Part shown: piece after piece, positions 1-4,647 of the stretch
How the letters are laid out: each line of letters opens with the position of its first letter
Numbering within the stretch: the stretch's first letter is position 1
From: a bacterium
Lineage (GTDB): Bacteria; Patescibacteriota; Patescibacteriia; UBA2591; DAOWAM01
Reading direction: 5' to 3'
DNA: 6,107 bases
Assembly (NCBI GenBank): GCA_030634585.1
Contig: DAOWAM010000036.1
Span: forward strand, 1-6,107
The notes under the pieces: model-generated
Seen by the model: only the letters and a program-made list of their open reading frames with translations
What the model was told of the DNA's origin: nothing
The model's database searches: none
Made by a program: the position numbers and the translations under genes

Positions 1-1
1 A

Positions 2-64
2 ATTCTTTACACCATCATCACTTTGCTATTCTTTCTTATAGTCATACTATCTTTTAGATCATAG
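2..64 (+). CDS. C-terminal end of a membrane protein (partial, 5' end outside window)
   Basis: Frame 2 is open from the window edge to a TAG at 62-64. It encodes about 20 residues, almost all hydrophobic (a run of I, L, F, V, T), ending in S-F-R-S. That is what a C-terminal transmembrane helix followed by a short polar tail looks like. A perfect hairpin terminator begins 25 nt after the stop, which fits the end of a gene here. Frame 1 is also open to 57 (TAG at 55-57) but gives a less protein-like string with four histidines. The call rests on hydrophobicity and terminator position alone, and no family can be named. Confidence 0.4.
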   Translation: MLYTIITLLFFLIVILSFRS

Positions 65-89
65 CAAACAAGAATCAATTTCTAAATTC

Positions 90-116
90 ATAGAGGAACC
101 AATATGGTTCCTCTAT
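90..116 (+). terminator. Rho-independent terminator
   Basis: An 11-bp perfect stem (90-100 with 106-116, core GAGGAACC/GGTTCCTC) closes a 5-nt loop, AATAT, and is followed by TTTTC. It sits 25 nt after the stop of the partial membrane protein gene at the left edge and most likely ends that transcript. Confidence 0.75.
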
Positions 117-360
117 TTTCTTATAAATTGGTTTGTATGATCTCTCAAATCAGCAGAGACTTTATTTGGTTCAAAATGCAAACTTGGCAGATATTAATTT
201 TGGGGGTAAAATAAGGACAAGGTAAATACAAAGATTAAAAAATGAAGATTTAACAAAATAAATTAGTTAAAAACCAAAACCAAAATCACGGAAAATTTTG
301 ATAAAATGTAAAATTAATAAAACTAAGTTTAAGCAACACAATAATTAATATTTTAAAATT
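117..360. other. AT-rich intergenic stretch with no gene seen
   Basis: About 240 nt, very AT-rich, with no open frame longer than a few codons that looks coding. A possible promoter lies at 184-212. If it is used, the 361-633 gene would have a 5' leader of about 140 nt. I see no convincing stem-loop or riboswitch-like architecture in that leader. Confidence 0.5.
184..212 (+). promoter_or_regulatory. Possible sigma70-type promoter upstream of the 90-aa membrane protein
   Basis: TTGGCA (184-189) and TAAAAT (207-212) are separated by 17 nt. Each is close to consensus, but such matches are easy to find by chance in AT-rich DNA, and the distance to the gene is long. Confidence 0.25.
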
Positions 361-633
361 ATGTATTTTATTTCTTCAATTTTATTTGGTATAGTCGGCG
401 GAGCAATTCGTGGATTGGTTGGGTTACTTAAGTTTTTTGAAAAAAATAAGCAATTAGGCAAATTTAAAATTCGATATATAATTTTTTCTTTATTGGTGGC
501 TGGCTTAGTGGGAGGGGTTGGTGGCGCGTTGATTAATAGTGATTGGCGATTAGCATTGGTAATCGGTTATGCTGGAACCGACTTTTTAGAAAGTTTATAT
601 AAAATAAAGCGAGCGCAGGGGTTCGAAATATAA
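361..633 (+). CDS. Small glycine-rich integral membrane protein, unknown function
   Basis: Encodes 90 residues. Two hydrophobic segments are clear: about 3-24, with glycines at 10, 13, 14, 18 and 21 suggesting tight helix packing, and about 38-58, with a GGVGG run at 51-55. A basic, polar loop (EKNKQLGKFKIR) lies between them and is probably cytoplasmic. After the second helix comes DWRLALVIGYAGTDFLESLYKIK; the GYAGTD part (69-74) looks like a conserved signature rather than random membrane sequence and may form a short third or re-entrant segment. There is no Shine-Dalgarno; the ATG follows an A/T leader, as for most genes here. I do not recognise a characterised family. A holin-like or small channel/scaffold role is imaginable but unsupported. 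The gene ends just before the GC-rich block at 641. Confidence 0.7.
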   Translation: MYFISSILFGIVGGAIRGLVGLLKFFEKNKQLGKFKIRYIIFSLLVAGLVGGVGGALINSDWRLALVIGYAGTDFLESLYKIKRAQGFEI

Positions 634-640
634 AATATAT

Positions 641-771
641 AAGTGAGGGGGCGAGCCGCAAGGATTTGAGATATCTCTCGTCACCTCCGCCGGAGGCGGA
701 TGGTGGAGTGACCGGGACCCCGGTTAATAGGGGCTGGCGGATTAGGCGAGGGGTTCTGAGCACACTTAGAA
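641..771. repeat. GC-rich multi-hairpin block (dispersed palindromic element or structured RNA)
   Basis: By my count 651-760 is about 63% GC, set between strongly AT-rich flanks. It holds consecutive inverted repeats. TCCGCC(686-691)-GGA-GGCGGA(695-700) is extended by CACC(682-685)/GGTG(702-705). ACCGG(711-715)-GACC-CCGGT(720-724) follows, then TTCTGAG(754-760)-CACA-CTTAGAA(765-771). Alternative pairings exist, such as GTCAC(680-684)/GTGAC(708-712) and CCCC(718-721)/GGGG(730-733). No convincing coding frame covers it: the minus-strand frame crossing it is low-complexity and overlaps the 90-aa gene. TCCGCC...GGCGGA palindromes are, to my memory, a common dispersed motif in CPR genomes, which favours a repeat element. 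A structured non-coding RNA is the alternative. Confidence 0.55.
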
Positions 772-780
772 TAAGTAGTT

Positions 781-824
781 TTGACCATTTTCCACTTGAC
801 CTTTTATTAATAAAATAATATATT
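781..824 (+). promoter_or_regulatory. Promoter region with two TTGACC boxes upstream of the 82-aa gene
   Basis: TTGACC occurs at 781-786 and again at 796-801, 15 nt apart. The second pairs with TATATT (819-824) at a 17-nt spacing; the first pairs with TATTAA (805-810) at 18 nt. Either gives a plausible sigma70-type promoter, starting near 817 or 831, which leaves a short leader before the Shine-Dalgarno at 867. Confidence 0.5.
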
Positions 825-866
825 AAACATAGTAATAGACGTTTTTAAAATAGATATTTAAAAATA

Positions 867-875
867 GGGAGGAGG
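867..875 (+). promoter_or_regulatory. Strong Shine-Dalgarno sequence fixing the start at 878
   Basis: GGGAGGAGG lies immediately before the ATG at 878, with GGGAGG ending 5 nt and AGGAGG ending 2 nt upstream. It is the only long anti-SD match before any gene in this window; the other genes start after plain A/T-rich leaders. It fixes the start codon of the 82-aa gene. Confidence 0.8.
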
Positions 876-877
876 CA

Positions 878-1126
878 ATGAATAATTCAAAAGGGAAAAG
901 ATATTGTCGGATAAAACTTTTGTATATGCCTTGCTTTCACAATCAGCGAATTCATTGGATGGAGGCAATTTACGAAGTCACCACTTTTGAGATTGGGCAT
1001 AAAGGACAAAAAATTTGGCGCTGGGAACTGGTTTTCGGCACAACCAAAGATTTGGGTAATGCAAGTGCGCAAGATATCAAAAAGTATTGTGGCAAAAGAA
1101 TAATTTTATCCGAGTGGACAGAATGA
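878..1126 (+). CDS. Small soluble protein of unknown function in its own transcription unit
   Basis: Encodes 82 residues ending at TGA (1124-1126). There is no signal peptide or membrane segment. The protein is basic at the N-terminus (KGKRYCRIK) and has cysteines at 10, 19 and 71, histidines at 21, 26 and 41, and four tryptophans (27, 47, 49, 80). The P-C-F-H-N-Q-R-I-H cluster (18-26) could bind a metal, but the spacing matches no zinc ribbon I know. The alternating hydrophobic pattern at 30-55 suggests beta strands, and 62-70 a short helix. Its expression signals are unusually complete: promoter boxes at 781-824, the strongest Shine-Dalgarno in the window, and a dedicated terminator at 1142-1174. 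This argues that it is real and possibly well expressed. I do not recognise the family. Confidence 0.75.
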   Translation: MNNSKGKRYCRIKLLYMPCFHNQRIHWMEAIYEVTTFEIGHKGQKIWRWELVFGTTKDLGNASAQDIKKYCGKRIILSEWTE

Positions 1127-1141
1127 TCGTTTTTCAAAATA

Positions 1142-1174
1142 AAAATTGGCCTGTCACATAGATGGGCCAATTTT
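1142..1174 (+). terminator. Rho-independent terminator after the 82-aa gene
   Basis: A 10-bp perfect stem, AAAATTGGCC (1142-1151) with GGCCAATTTT (1165-1174), has a 13-nt loop. The 3' arm itself supplies the T run. It begins 15 nt after the TGA and insulates the tRNA promoter at 1189 from upstream transcription. The AAAA/TTTT arms could also let it work for minus-strand transcription. Confidence 0.7.
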
Positions 1175-1188
1175 ATCTAATCTTTTCT

Positions 1189-1216
1189 TTTACAAAGAGA
1201 AATAAAATCTTATAAT
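1189..1216 (+). promoter_or_regulatory. Promoter of the tRNA-Gly gene
   Basis: TTTACA (1189-1194), a 16-nt spacer, and a consensus TATAAT (1211-1216). Transcription would start around 1222-1224, just before the mature tRNA 5' end at 1226, as expected for a tRNA gene with a very short 5' leader. Confidence 0.7.
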
Positions 1217-1225
1217 ATGTAGAGT

Positions 1226-1300
1226 GCGGGTATCATATAGTGGTTATTATGTGAGTTTTCCAAACTCAACACACGGGTTCGACTCCCGTTACCCGCTCCA
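1226..1300 (+). tRNA. tRNA-Gly(UCC)
   Basis: A full cloverleaf of 75 nt including an encoded CCA (1298-1300). The acceptor stem GCGGGTA/TACCCGC is perfect. The D stem ATAT/ATGT (one U-G pair) encloses a loop with the usual GG. The anticodon stem TGAGT/ACTCA closes the loop TTTCCAA, with anticodon TCC at positions 34-36. The variable loop is ACAC. The T arm ACGGG-TTCGACT-CCCGT is standard. The discriminator is U73, typical of bacterial glycine tRNAs. It reads GGA and probably GGG by wobble. No terminator hairpin follows, so transcription may continue into the 308-aa gene starting 29 nt later. Confidence 0.95.
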
Positions 1301-1329
1301 TTTGTTTCAATTGTTTTTAATATTTTTAT

Positions 1330-2256
1330 ATGAACAAAACAAATAAGAAATATGTTTTATACATTATTTTAGTGATTATTATTAGTGGATTTGCTTTTTG
1401 GGTATTAAAAGATTCTGAATCAGTGATTCCGCCGGTTGAACCAGTTGTTGAGGTTGAAATTGGAGTGATAGGTCTGTTAACAAATCTTAAAAAAGAAACA
1501 AGTATAAACTTTTCAGAAATAGAATCAGGAGAATTGAAATGGGTAGTAGAAGTGGACCCGAGAGTACAAGAAATAACGATAGGAGGAAAGGGCTTTGAAG
1601 CCGAACGAATATCAAGTGAGCAATATGATAGCGTTGAATCTTTTTTTGTAAAAAATACTTTTGAAATAGATCTTTATAATATGGCCGCCGGGACTATTTC
1701 TGGATTAGTAGGATATAAAAAAGATCAAACAGTTTGTACTGTTGCCGGAGGCGTTACTGGATATAAAGAAGCAGAGGGTCAATGGATTCCGCCAGAACCC
1801 AACATTAAAGACATAGAGATAAAATGTGGAAAAATAGAACCGCTAATAGGCGGGCAAAGAGATGAGCACGGATGCTTGGGTCCAGCTGGATATATGTGGA
1901 GTGAAGAAGTCAATGCTTGTATTCGGGGATGGGAACTGAATGAGAATCAAAGGATGGCGGCAGGAGTTGCAGTTGATGATGTCGGTTATGAAAAAGGATT
2001 AACCATTATTCAGGTTTTAGTTGCGAGATGTCCGGGTTGTTTTATGATAGAGATTGAAAAAGGCGAAGATAGAATAAAAGTTACGCTGGAAAATTTCAAA
2101 GTGGTAAAAAAATCATTAACACCGAACGAATGTATTGATAGAGGAGGAGAAACAGTAAATATTACAGGTGGCGCTACTTGTAGCGAGGAACAATTAAATA
2201 TAGGCGACGTGACTGGCTTTATATCACCAGCCATTTGCTGTGTTCCCGCGCAATAA
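1330..2256 (+). CDS. Membrane-anchored, cysteine-rich extracytoplasmic protein, unknown function
   Basis: Encodes 308 residues. A lysine-rich N-terminus (NKTNKK) precedes a hydrophobic helix at about 8-26 (VLYIILVIIISGFAFWVL) with no signal-peptidase II lipobox, so it is probably a single-pass anchor. A proline-rich linker (33-40) leads to the outside portion. Three parts follow: about 45-166, with C136 and C166; 180-256, opening with GCLGPAGYMW and containing CPGC (234-237); and 264-305, whose C268, C284 and C303-C304 sit in a G-rich NITGGATC...GFISPAICC pattern. There are ten cysteines, all after the anchor, consistent with disulfides in the third to fifth compartments of the chain exported from the cell. 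I have an impression that the last two parts recur as modules in secreted CPR and archaeal proteins, but cannot name a family. There is no Shine-Dalgarno. It lies 29 nt after tRNA-Gly and may be co-transcribed with it. Confidence 0.8.
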   Translation: MNKTNKKYVLYIILVIIISGFAFWVLKDSESVIPPVEPVVEVEIGVIGLLTNLKKETSINFSEIESGELKWVVEVDPRVQEITIGGKGFEAERISSEQYDSVESFFVKNTFEIDLYNMAAGTISGLVGYKKDQTVCTVAGGVTGYKEAEGQWIPPEPNIKDIEIKCGKIEPLIGGQRDEHGCLGPAGYMWSEEVNACIRGWELNENQRMAAGVAVDDVGYEKGLTIIQVLVARCPGCFMIEIEKGEDRIKVTLENFKVVKKSLTPNECIDRGGETVNITGGATCSEEQLNIGDVTGFISPAICCVPAQ

Positions 2257-2272
2257 AATACTATTGGCGTAT

Positions 2273-2302
2273 CATTGGTGTTGAATACCAATGAACACCA
2301 AT
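2273..2302 (+). other. Pair of mutually exclusive stem-loops before the terminator
   Basis: ATTGGTGTT (2274-2282) can pair perfectly with AACACCAAT (2294-2302). Alternatively CATTGGT (2273-2279) pairs with ACCAATG (2287-2293). The two cannot form together. CACCA (2296-2300) can additionally pair with TGGTG (2311-2315) of the terminator stem. This may be an RNA processing or stability structure at the 3' end of the 308-aa gene's mRNA, or simply decayed copies of one motif. Confidence 0.4.
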
Positions 2303-2335
2303 AAAAAATATGGTGCTTTAGACACCATATTTTTT
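2303..2335. terminator. Bidirectional Rho-independent terminator between convergent genes
   Basis: A 13-bp perfect stem, AAAAAATATGGTG (2303-2315) with CACCATATTTTTT (2323-2335), and a 7-nt loop. The A and T runs at the two ends provide a U tract in both directions. It is placed between the 308-aa gene (ending 2256) and the minus-strand operon (ending 2369), so it probably ends both transcripts. Confidence 0.85.
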
Positions 2336-2368
2336 GATTTTAATGTATAGTTTTTATTTTATTATACA

Positions 2369-2821
2369 CTACTTATCCGCTTTGCGGTTTATGTGAGAAG
2401 TTTTGTTTTTACGGTAATATAGCCAACTGGCCAATAAACCTAAAATACCAGCATCTAGTCGAGCAATTAACAAACAGAGAATGGAAGGTATCAATAAATG
2501 AATGAAAGCCTTGCCTTCTTTCATTTTTAGTAAAGCAAAAATAAACCAACAAATTAAGGCCGAACAAAAAAATGCCCAGGCAATGATAATCTGACGAAGA
2601 GATGCATCACTTATGGTGAATTCAAGCTCTTGAAATTGTTCGGAAGAAAACAAAGTTTGAAAAGAAGCCGTTATTTCATCAAGATGGGTGGTTACAGTAA
2701 CGACTTGAAAGATAAGAATAATAATTGTTAAAGAGACAAAAAAATTAAGCCAATTAATTCCCCCCAGCGCTTGTAATGGATTCATTTTTATTCTCTGTTT
2801 TTGGTTATTAGTGTCTGACAT
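2369..2821 (-). CDS. Small multi-pass membrane protein, second gene of the Nudix operon
   Basis: Encodes 150 residues, ending at TAG (2371-2369). A polar N-terminus of about 20 residues is followed by a first transmembrane helix at about 23-43. A loop of about 35 residues (with SSEQFQELEF) comes next, then a helix at about 78-99, a charged turn (KMKEGK), and a hydrophobic stretch at 106-136 that could be two short helices split by RLD at 121-123. The C-terminus is basic (YYRKNK...NRKADK), probably cytoplasmic. The ATG lies inside the end of the Nudix gene (14-nt overlap), indicating translational coupling. Met13 (2785) is a possible alternative start, but neither start has a Shine-Dalgarno. 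A small GC-rich palindrome CCGC-TTT-GCGG (2377-2387) sits in the last codons. No family is recognised. Confidence 0.75.
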   Translation of the reverse strand: MSDTNNQKQRIKMNPLQALGGINWLNFFVSLTIIILIFQVVTVTTHLDEITASFQTLFSSEQFQELEFTISDASLRQIIIAWAFFCSALICWFIFALLKMKEGKAFIHLLIPSILCLLIARLDAGILGLLASWLYYRKNKTSHINRKADK

Positions 2822-3275
2822 TTTGATTTTTGATTAATTTTTTATTCTTAATGTATTGTTTTTTGAATTGTTCAATAATTTGCCGATGGTCAGCACCAAT
2901 TTTAGGGGGCAATTTATTTAATGGAAAATAAGCGAATTGGTTAGCTTCTTGATTAAGACGAATATTCCCGCTAATTATTTGTAGCCAATAGGAAATAGAA
3001 ATAAGGTGATAACGAGGATCTCGTCGAGGACCGGAAAAAATGCCAATTAATTGTTTAATTTTTATTGTTAGGTTTAATTCTTCTTTTATTTCTCTACCAA
3101 TTGCTTGCTCTACTGTTTCACCATACTCAATATGTCCTCCTGGCAATGTCCAATAACCGCGAAAAGGATAAACATTTCTTTTGACTAATAAGATCTCCTT
3201 GTTTTTTGTAATAATCCCATCTACGGCTAAACGGGGAAATCTTTTTTGAATAGAACATTCTCTAGATGTTACCAT
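2808..3275 (-). CDS. Nudix hydrolase, ADP-ribose pyrophosphatase-like
   Basis: Encodes 155 residues, within the usual Nudix range. The Nudix box is complete at 47-69: G47-x5-E53-x7-R61-E62-I-K-E65-E66, ending LNL where consensus has a glycine at the second of those three positions (N68). The E62, E65 and E66 side chains are the metal ligands of the family. The preceding YWTLPGG (41-47) and the later R-R-D-P-R-Y-H segment resemble the ADP-ribose pyrophosphatase branch (COG1051 type), which cleaves ADP-ribose to AMP and ribose 5-phosphate. Substrate cannot be settled from sequence, and 8-oxo-dGTP or another nucleotide is possible. It is cytoplasmic, with no signal peptide. It is the first gene of a two-gene operon with the membrane protein that overlaps its 3' end, and it has its own promoter at 3334-3306. 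Confidence 0.9.
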   Translation of the reverse strand: MVTSRECSIQKRFPRLAVDGIITKNKEILLVKRNVYPFRGYWTLPGGHIEYGETVEQAIGREIKEELNLTIKIKQLIGIFSGPRRDPRYHLISISYWLQIISGNIRLNQEANQFAYFPLNKLPPKIGADHRQIIEQFKKQYIKNKKLIKNQNVRH

Positions 3276-3305
3276 ACGGTTTTTAGAACAAATAACATTA
3301 CTAAT

Positions 3306-3334
3306 ATTATAATTGATTATTTAATAAAACACAA
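3306..3334 (-). promoter_or_regulatory. Promoter of the Nudix-membrane protein operon
   Basis: On the minus strand, TTGTGT (3334-3329) and a perfect TATAAT (3311-3306) are separated by 17 nt. The start would fall near 3299, giving a leader of about 25 nt. The -35 overlaps an inverted repeat, AAAACA (3326-3331)/TGTTTT (3337-3342), in the divergent gap shared with tyrS, which could serve as an operator. Confidence 0.45.
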
Positions 3335-3340
3335 AATGTT

Positions 3341-3370
3341 TTACTTATTGTTTTTTTATGATAAGATAAT
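3341..3370 (+). promoter_or_regulatory. Possible tyrS promoter
   Basis: TTACTT (3341-3346) and GATAAT (3365-3370) with an 18-nt spacer lie 26 nt before the tyrS ATG. The match is moderate. The leader is too short for a T-box riboswitch, and no T-box or specifier stem is seen. Confidence 0.3.
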
Positions 3371-3396
3371 AAACAATGATTAAATAAATTAATAAA

Positions 3397-4605
3397 ATGA
3401 TTATTACCGACAAAAACAAAATTAATGATTTATTAACTCGAGGAGTGGATAAAATTATCGTCGAATCAGAATTAAAAGAAAAATTACTTTCCGGCAGAAA
3501 ATTGCGTATTAAATTTGGTATTGACCCAACTGGTACACAACTTCATTTAGGGCACACTATCCCCTTACGAAAATTACGTATTTTCCAAGAATTGGGACAT
3601 CAAATAGTGTTGGTTATTGGTAGTTTTACTGGGCAAATCGGAGATCCAACTGATAAGATGGTAGCTCGACCAGCATTAGGTAAAGAACAAGTGGCAGAAA
3701 ATATGAAAACATATTCTCGACAGTTAAATAAAATTTTAGACTTATCGCAAACAGAAATCAGATTTAATAATGATTGGTTTGCCACCATGAAATTAGATCA
3801 GTTTTTTGAGATATTACAAAAACTTTCCCTGAATAAAGTATTAGAAAGAAAAGATTTTCAACAACGGTTAGCGCGAGGACAATCAATCCATCTGCAAGAA
3901 GCGCTTTATCCAGTATTACAGGCTTATGATACATTAATTTTACGAGCCGATGTGGAGGTTGGTGGACATGATCAATTATTAAATATGCTAATGGGGCGAG
4001 AATTACAAGTGAAAATGGATCAAGTACCACAAAATATAATGGCGTTGGCTCTTTTAACGGGAAATGATCAAGAAAAGAAAATGAGTAAATCAATTGGCAA
4101 TGTTGTTAATATTGAAGATGTGCCGGAAGAAATCTATGGCAAGATAATGTCTATACCCGACGAAATGATTATTAAATATTTTACTTTATGTACGGATCTT
4201 TCTTTAATAGAGATCAAACAATTATCCCAGTTAATGGATAAACAAGAAACGAATCCCCGTGATTTAAAAATGAGATTAGCGCGGGAAATTGTTACTCTTT
4301 ATTATGATATCAACAAAGCTAAACAGGCAGAAGAAAAGTTTAAAAATATTTTTCAAAAAAAACAAATACCCACCGAAATGAATGCATTTAATTTATTGGC
4401 ACAAGAATATTCTGTAATAGATGTGTTAGTAATGACAAAATTGACTCTTAGCAAAGCTGAAGCGCGTCGATTAATTGAACAAGGAGGAGTTAAAATTAAT
4501 CAAACGGTAATCAAAGATTGGCGACAGAAAATTATGCCAGAAAATGATATGGTTATTCAGGCGGGAAAGAGGAAATTCATTAAAATAAGATTGACAAAAA
4601 ATTAA
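3397..4605 (+). CDS. tyrS: Tyrosyl-tRNA synthetase
   Basis: Encodes 402 residues. A class I aminoacyl-tRNA synthetase that activates tyrosine with ATP and loads it on tRNA-Tyr in the cytoplasm. The Rossmann catalytic domain starts with KFGIDPTGTQLHLGH; HLGH (50-53) is the HIGH signature. The tyrosine-pocket region is 166-201 (LQEALYPVLQAYD, then ADVEVGGHDQ and NMLMGR). KMSKS is at 228-232. An alpha-helical anticodon-binding region follows, and an S4 RNA-binding domain occupies about 338-400 (KAEARRLIEQGGVKIN). The length and KMSKS form fit the TyrZ-like subgroup rather than the E. coli TyrS type. One small oddity: GGHDQ (189-193) replaces the more usual GGTDQ. There is no Shine-Dalgarno; the start agrees with normal N-terminal length. 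rpsP follows after 42 nt, probably in the same transcript. Confidence 0.97.
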   Translation: MIITDKNKINDLLTRGVDKIIVESELKEKLLSGRKLRIKFGIDPTGTQLHLGHTIPLRKLRIFQELGHQIVLVIGSFTGQIGDPTDKMVARPALGKEQVAENMKTYSRQLNKILDLSQTEIRFNNDWFATMKLDQFFEILQKLSLNKVLERKDFQQRLARGQSIHLQEALYPVLQAYDTLILRADVEVGGHDQLLNMLMGRELQVKMDQVPQNIMALALLTGNDQEKKMSKSIGNVVNIEDVPEEIYGKIMSIPDEMIIKYFTLCTDLSLIEIKQLSQLMDKQETNPRDLKMRLAREIVTLYYDINKAKQAEEKFKNIFQKKQIPTEMNAFNLLAQEYSVIDVLVMTKLTLSKAEARRLIEQGGVKINQTVIKDWRQKIMPENDMVIQAGKRKFIKIRLTKN

Positions 4606-4607
4606 AA

Positions 4608-4640
4608 TTAACTTAAAATCAATTAAAGTTAACTTAAAAT
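4608..4640 (+). repeat. 12-bp direct repeats spaced 21 bp in the tyrS-rpsP gap
   Basis: TTAACTTAAAAT occurs at 4608-4619 and 4629-4640, start to start 21 bp, about two helical turns. The second copy overlaps the palindrome AAGTTAACTT (4626-4635). The pair fills most of the 42-nt gap and ends 7 nt before the rpsP ATG, so it lies in the ribosome-loading zone. It may bind a regulator or be simple AT-rich duplication. Confidence 0.5.
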
Positions 4641-4647
4641 TAAAAAT

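Noticed and set aside
533..763. Minus-strand frame of 76 codons across the GC-rich block
   Set aside because: It overlaps the 90-aa gene in antisense, its composition (repeated S/G/P from the palindromes) looks non-coding, and it has no start signals.
641..771. CRISPR array
   Set aside because: The hairpins differ from each other in sequence and there is no regular repeat-spacer period.
1226..1300. Glycine tRNA reading UGA (recoded genetic code of some CPR lineages)
   Set aside because: The anticodon is UCC, not UCA, and the genes contain no in-frame TGA apart from terminal stops.
1226..1330. tRNA as an integration site for a mobile element
   Set aside because: No partial copy of the tRNA 3' end and no integrase gene were found in the window.
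2010..2291. Minus-strand frame of 93 codons opposite the 308-aa gene
   Set aside because: It is antisense to a convincing gene, has no start signals, and reads through the convergent 3' region.
3276..3396. T-box or other riboswitch before tyrS
   Set aside because: The gap is only 121 nt and shared with a divergent promoter; no specifier stem or T-box sequence is present.
3764..4093. Minus-strand frame of 109 codons inside tyrS
   Set aside because: It lies wholly within the strongly supported tyrS reading frame and has no family resemblance.
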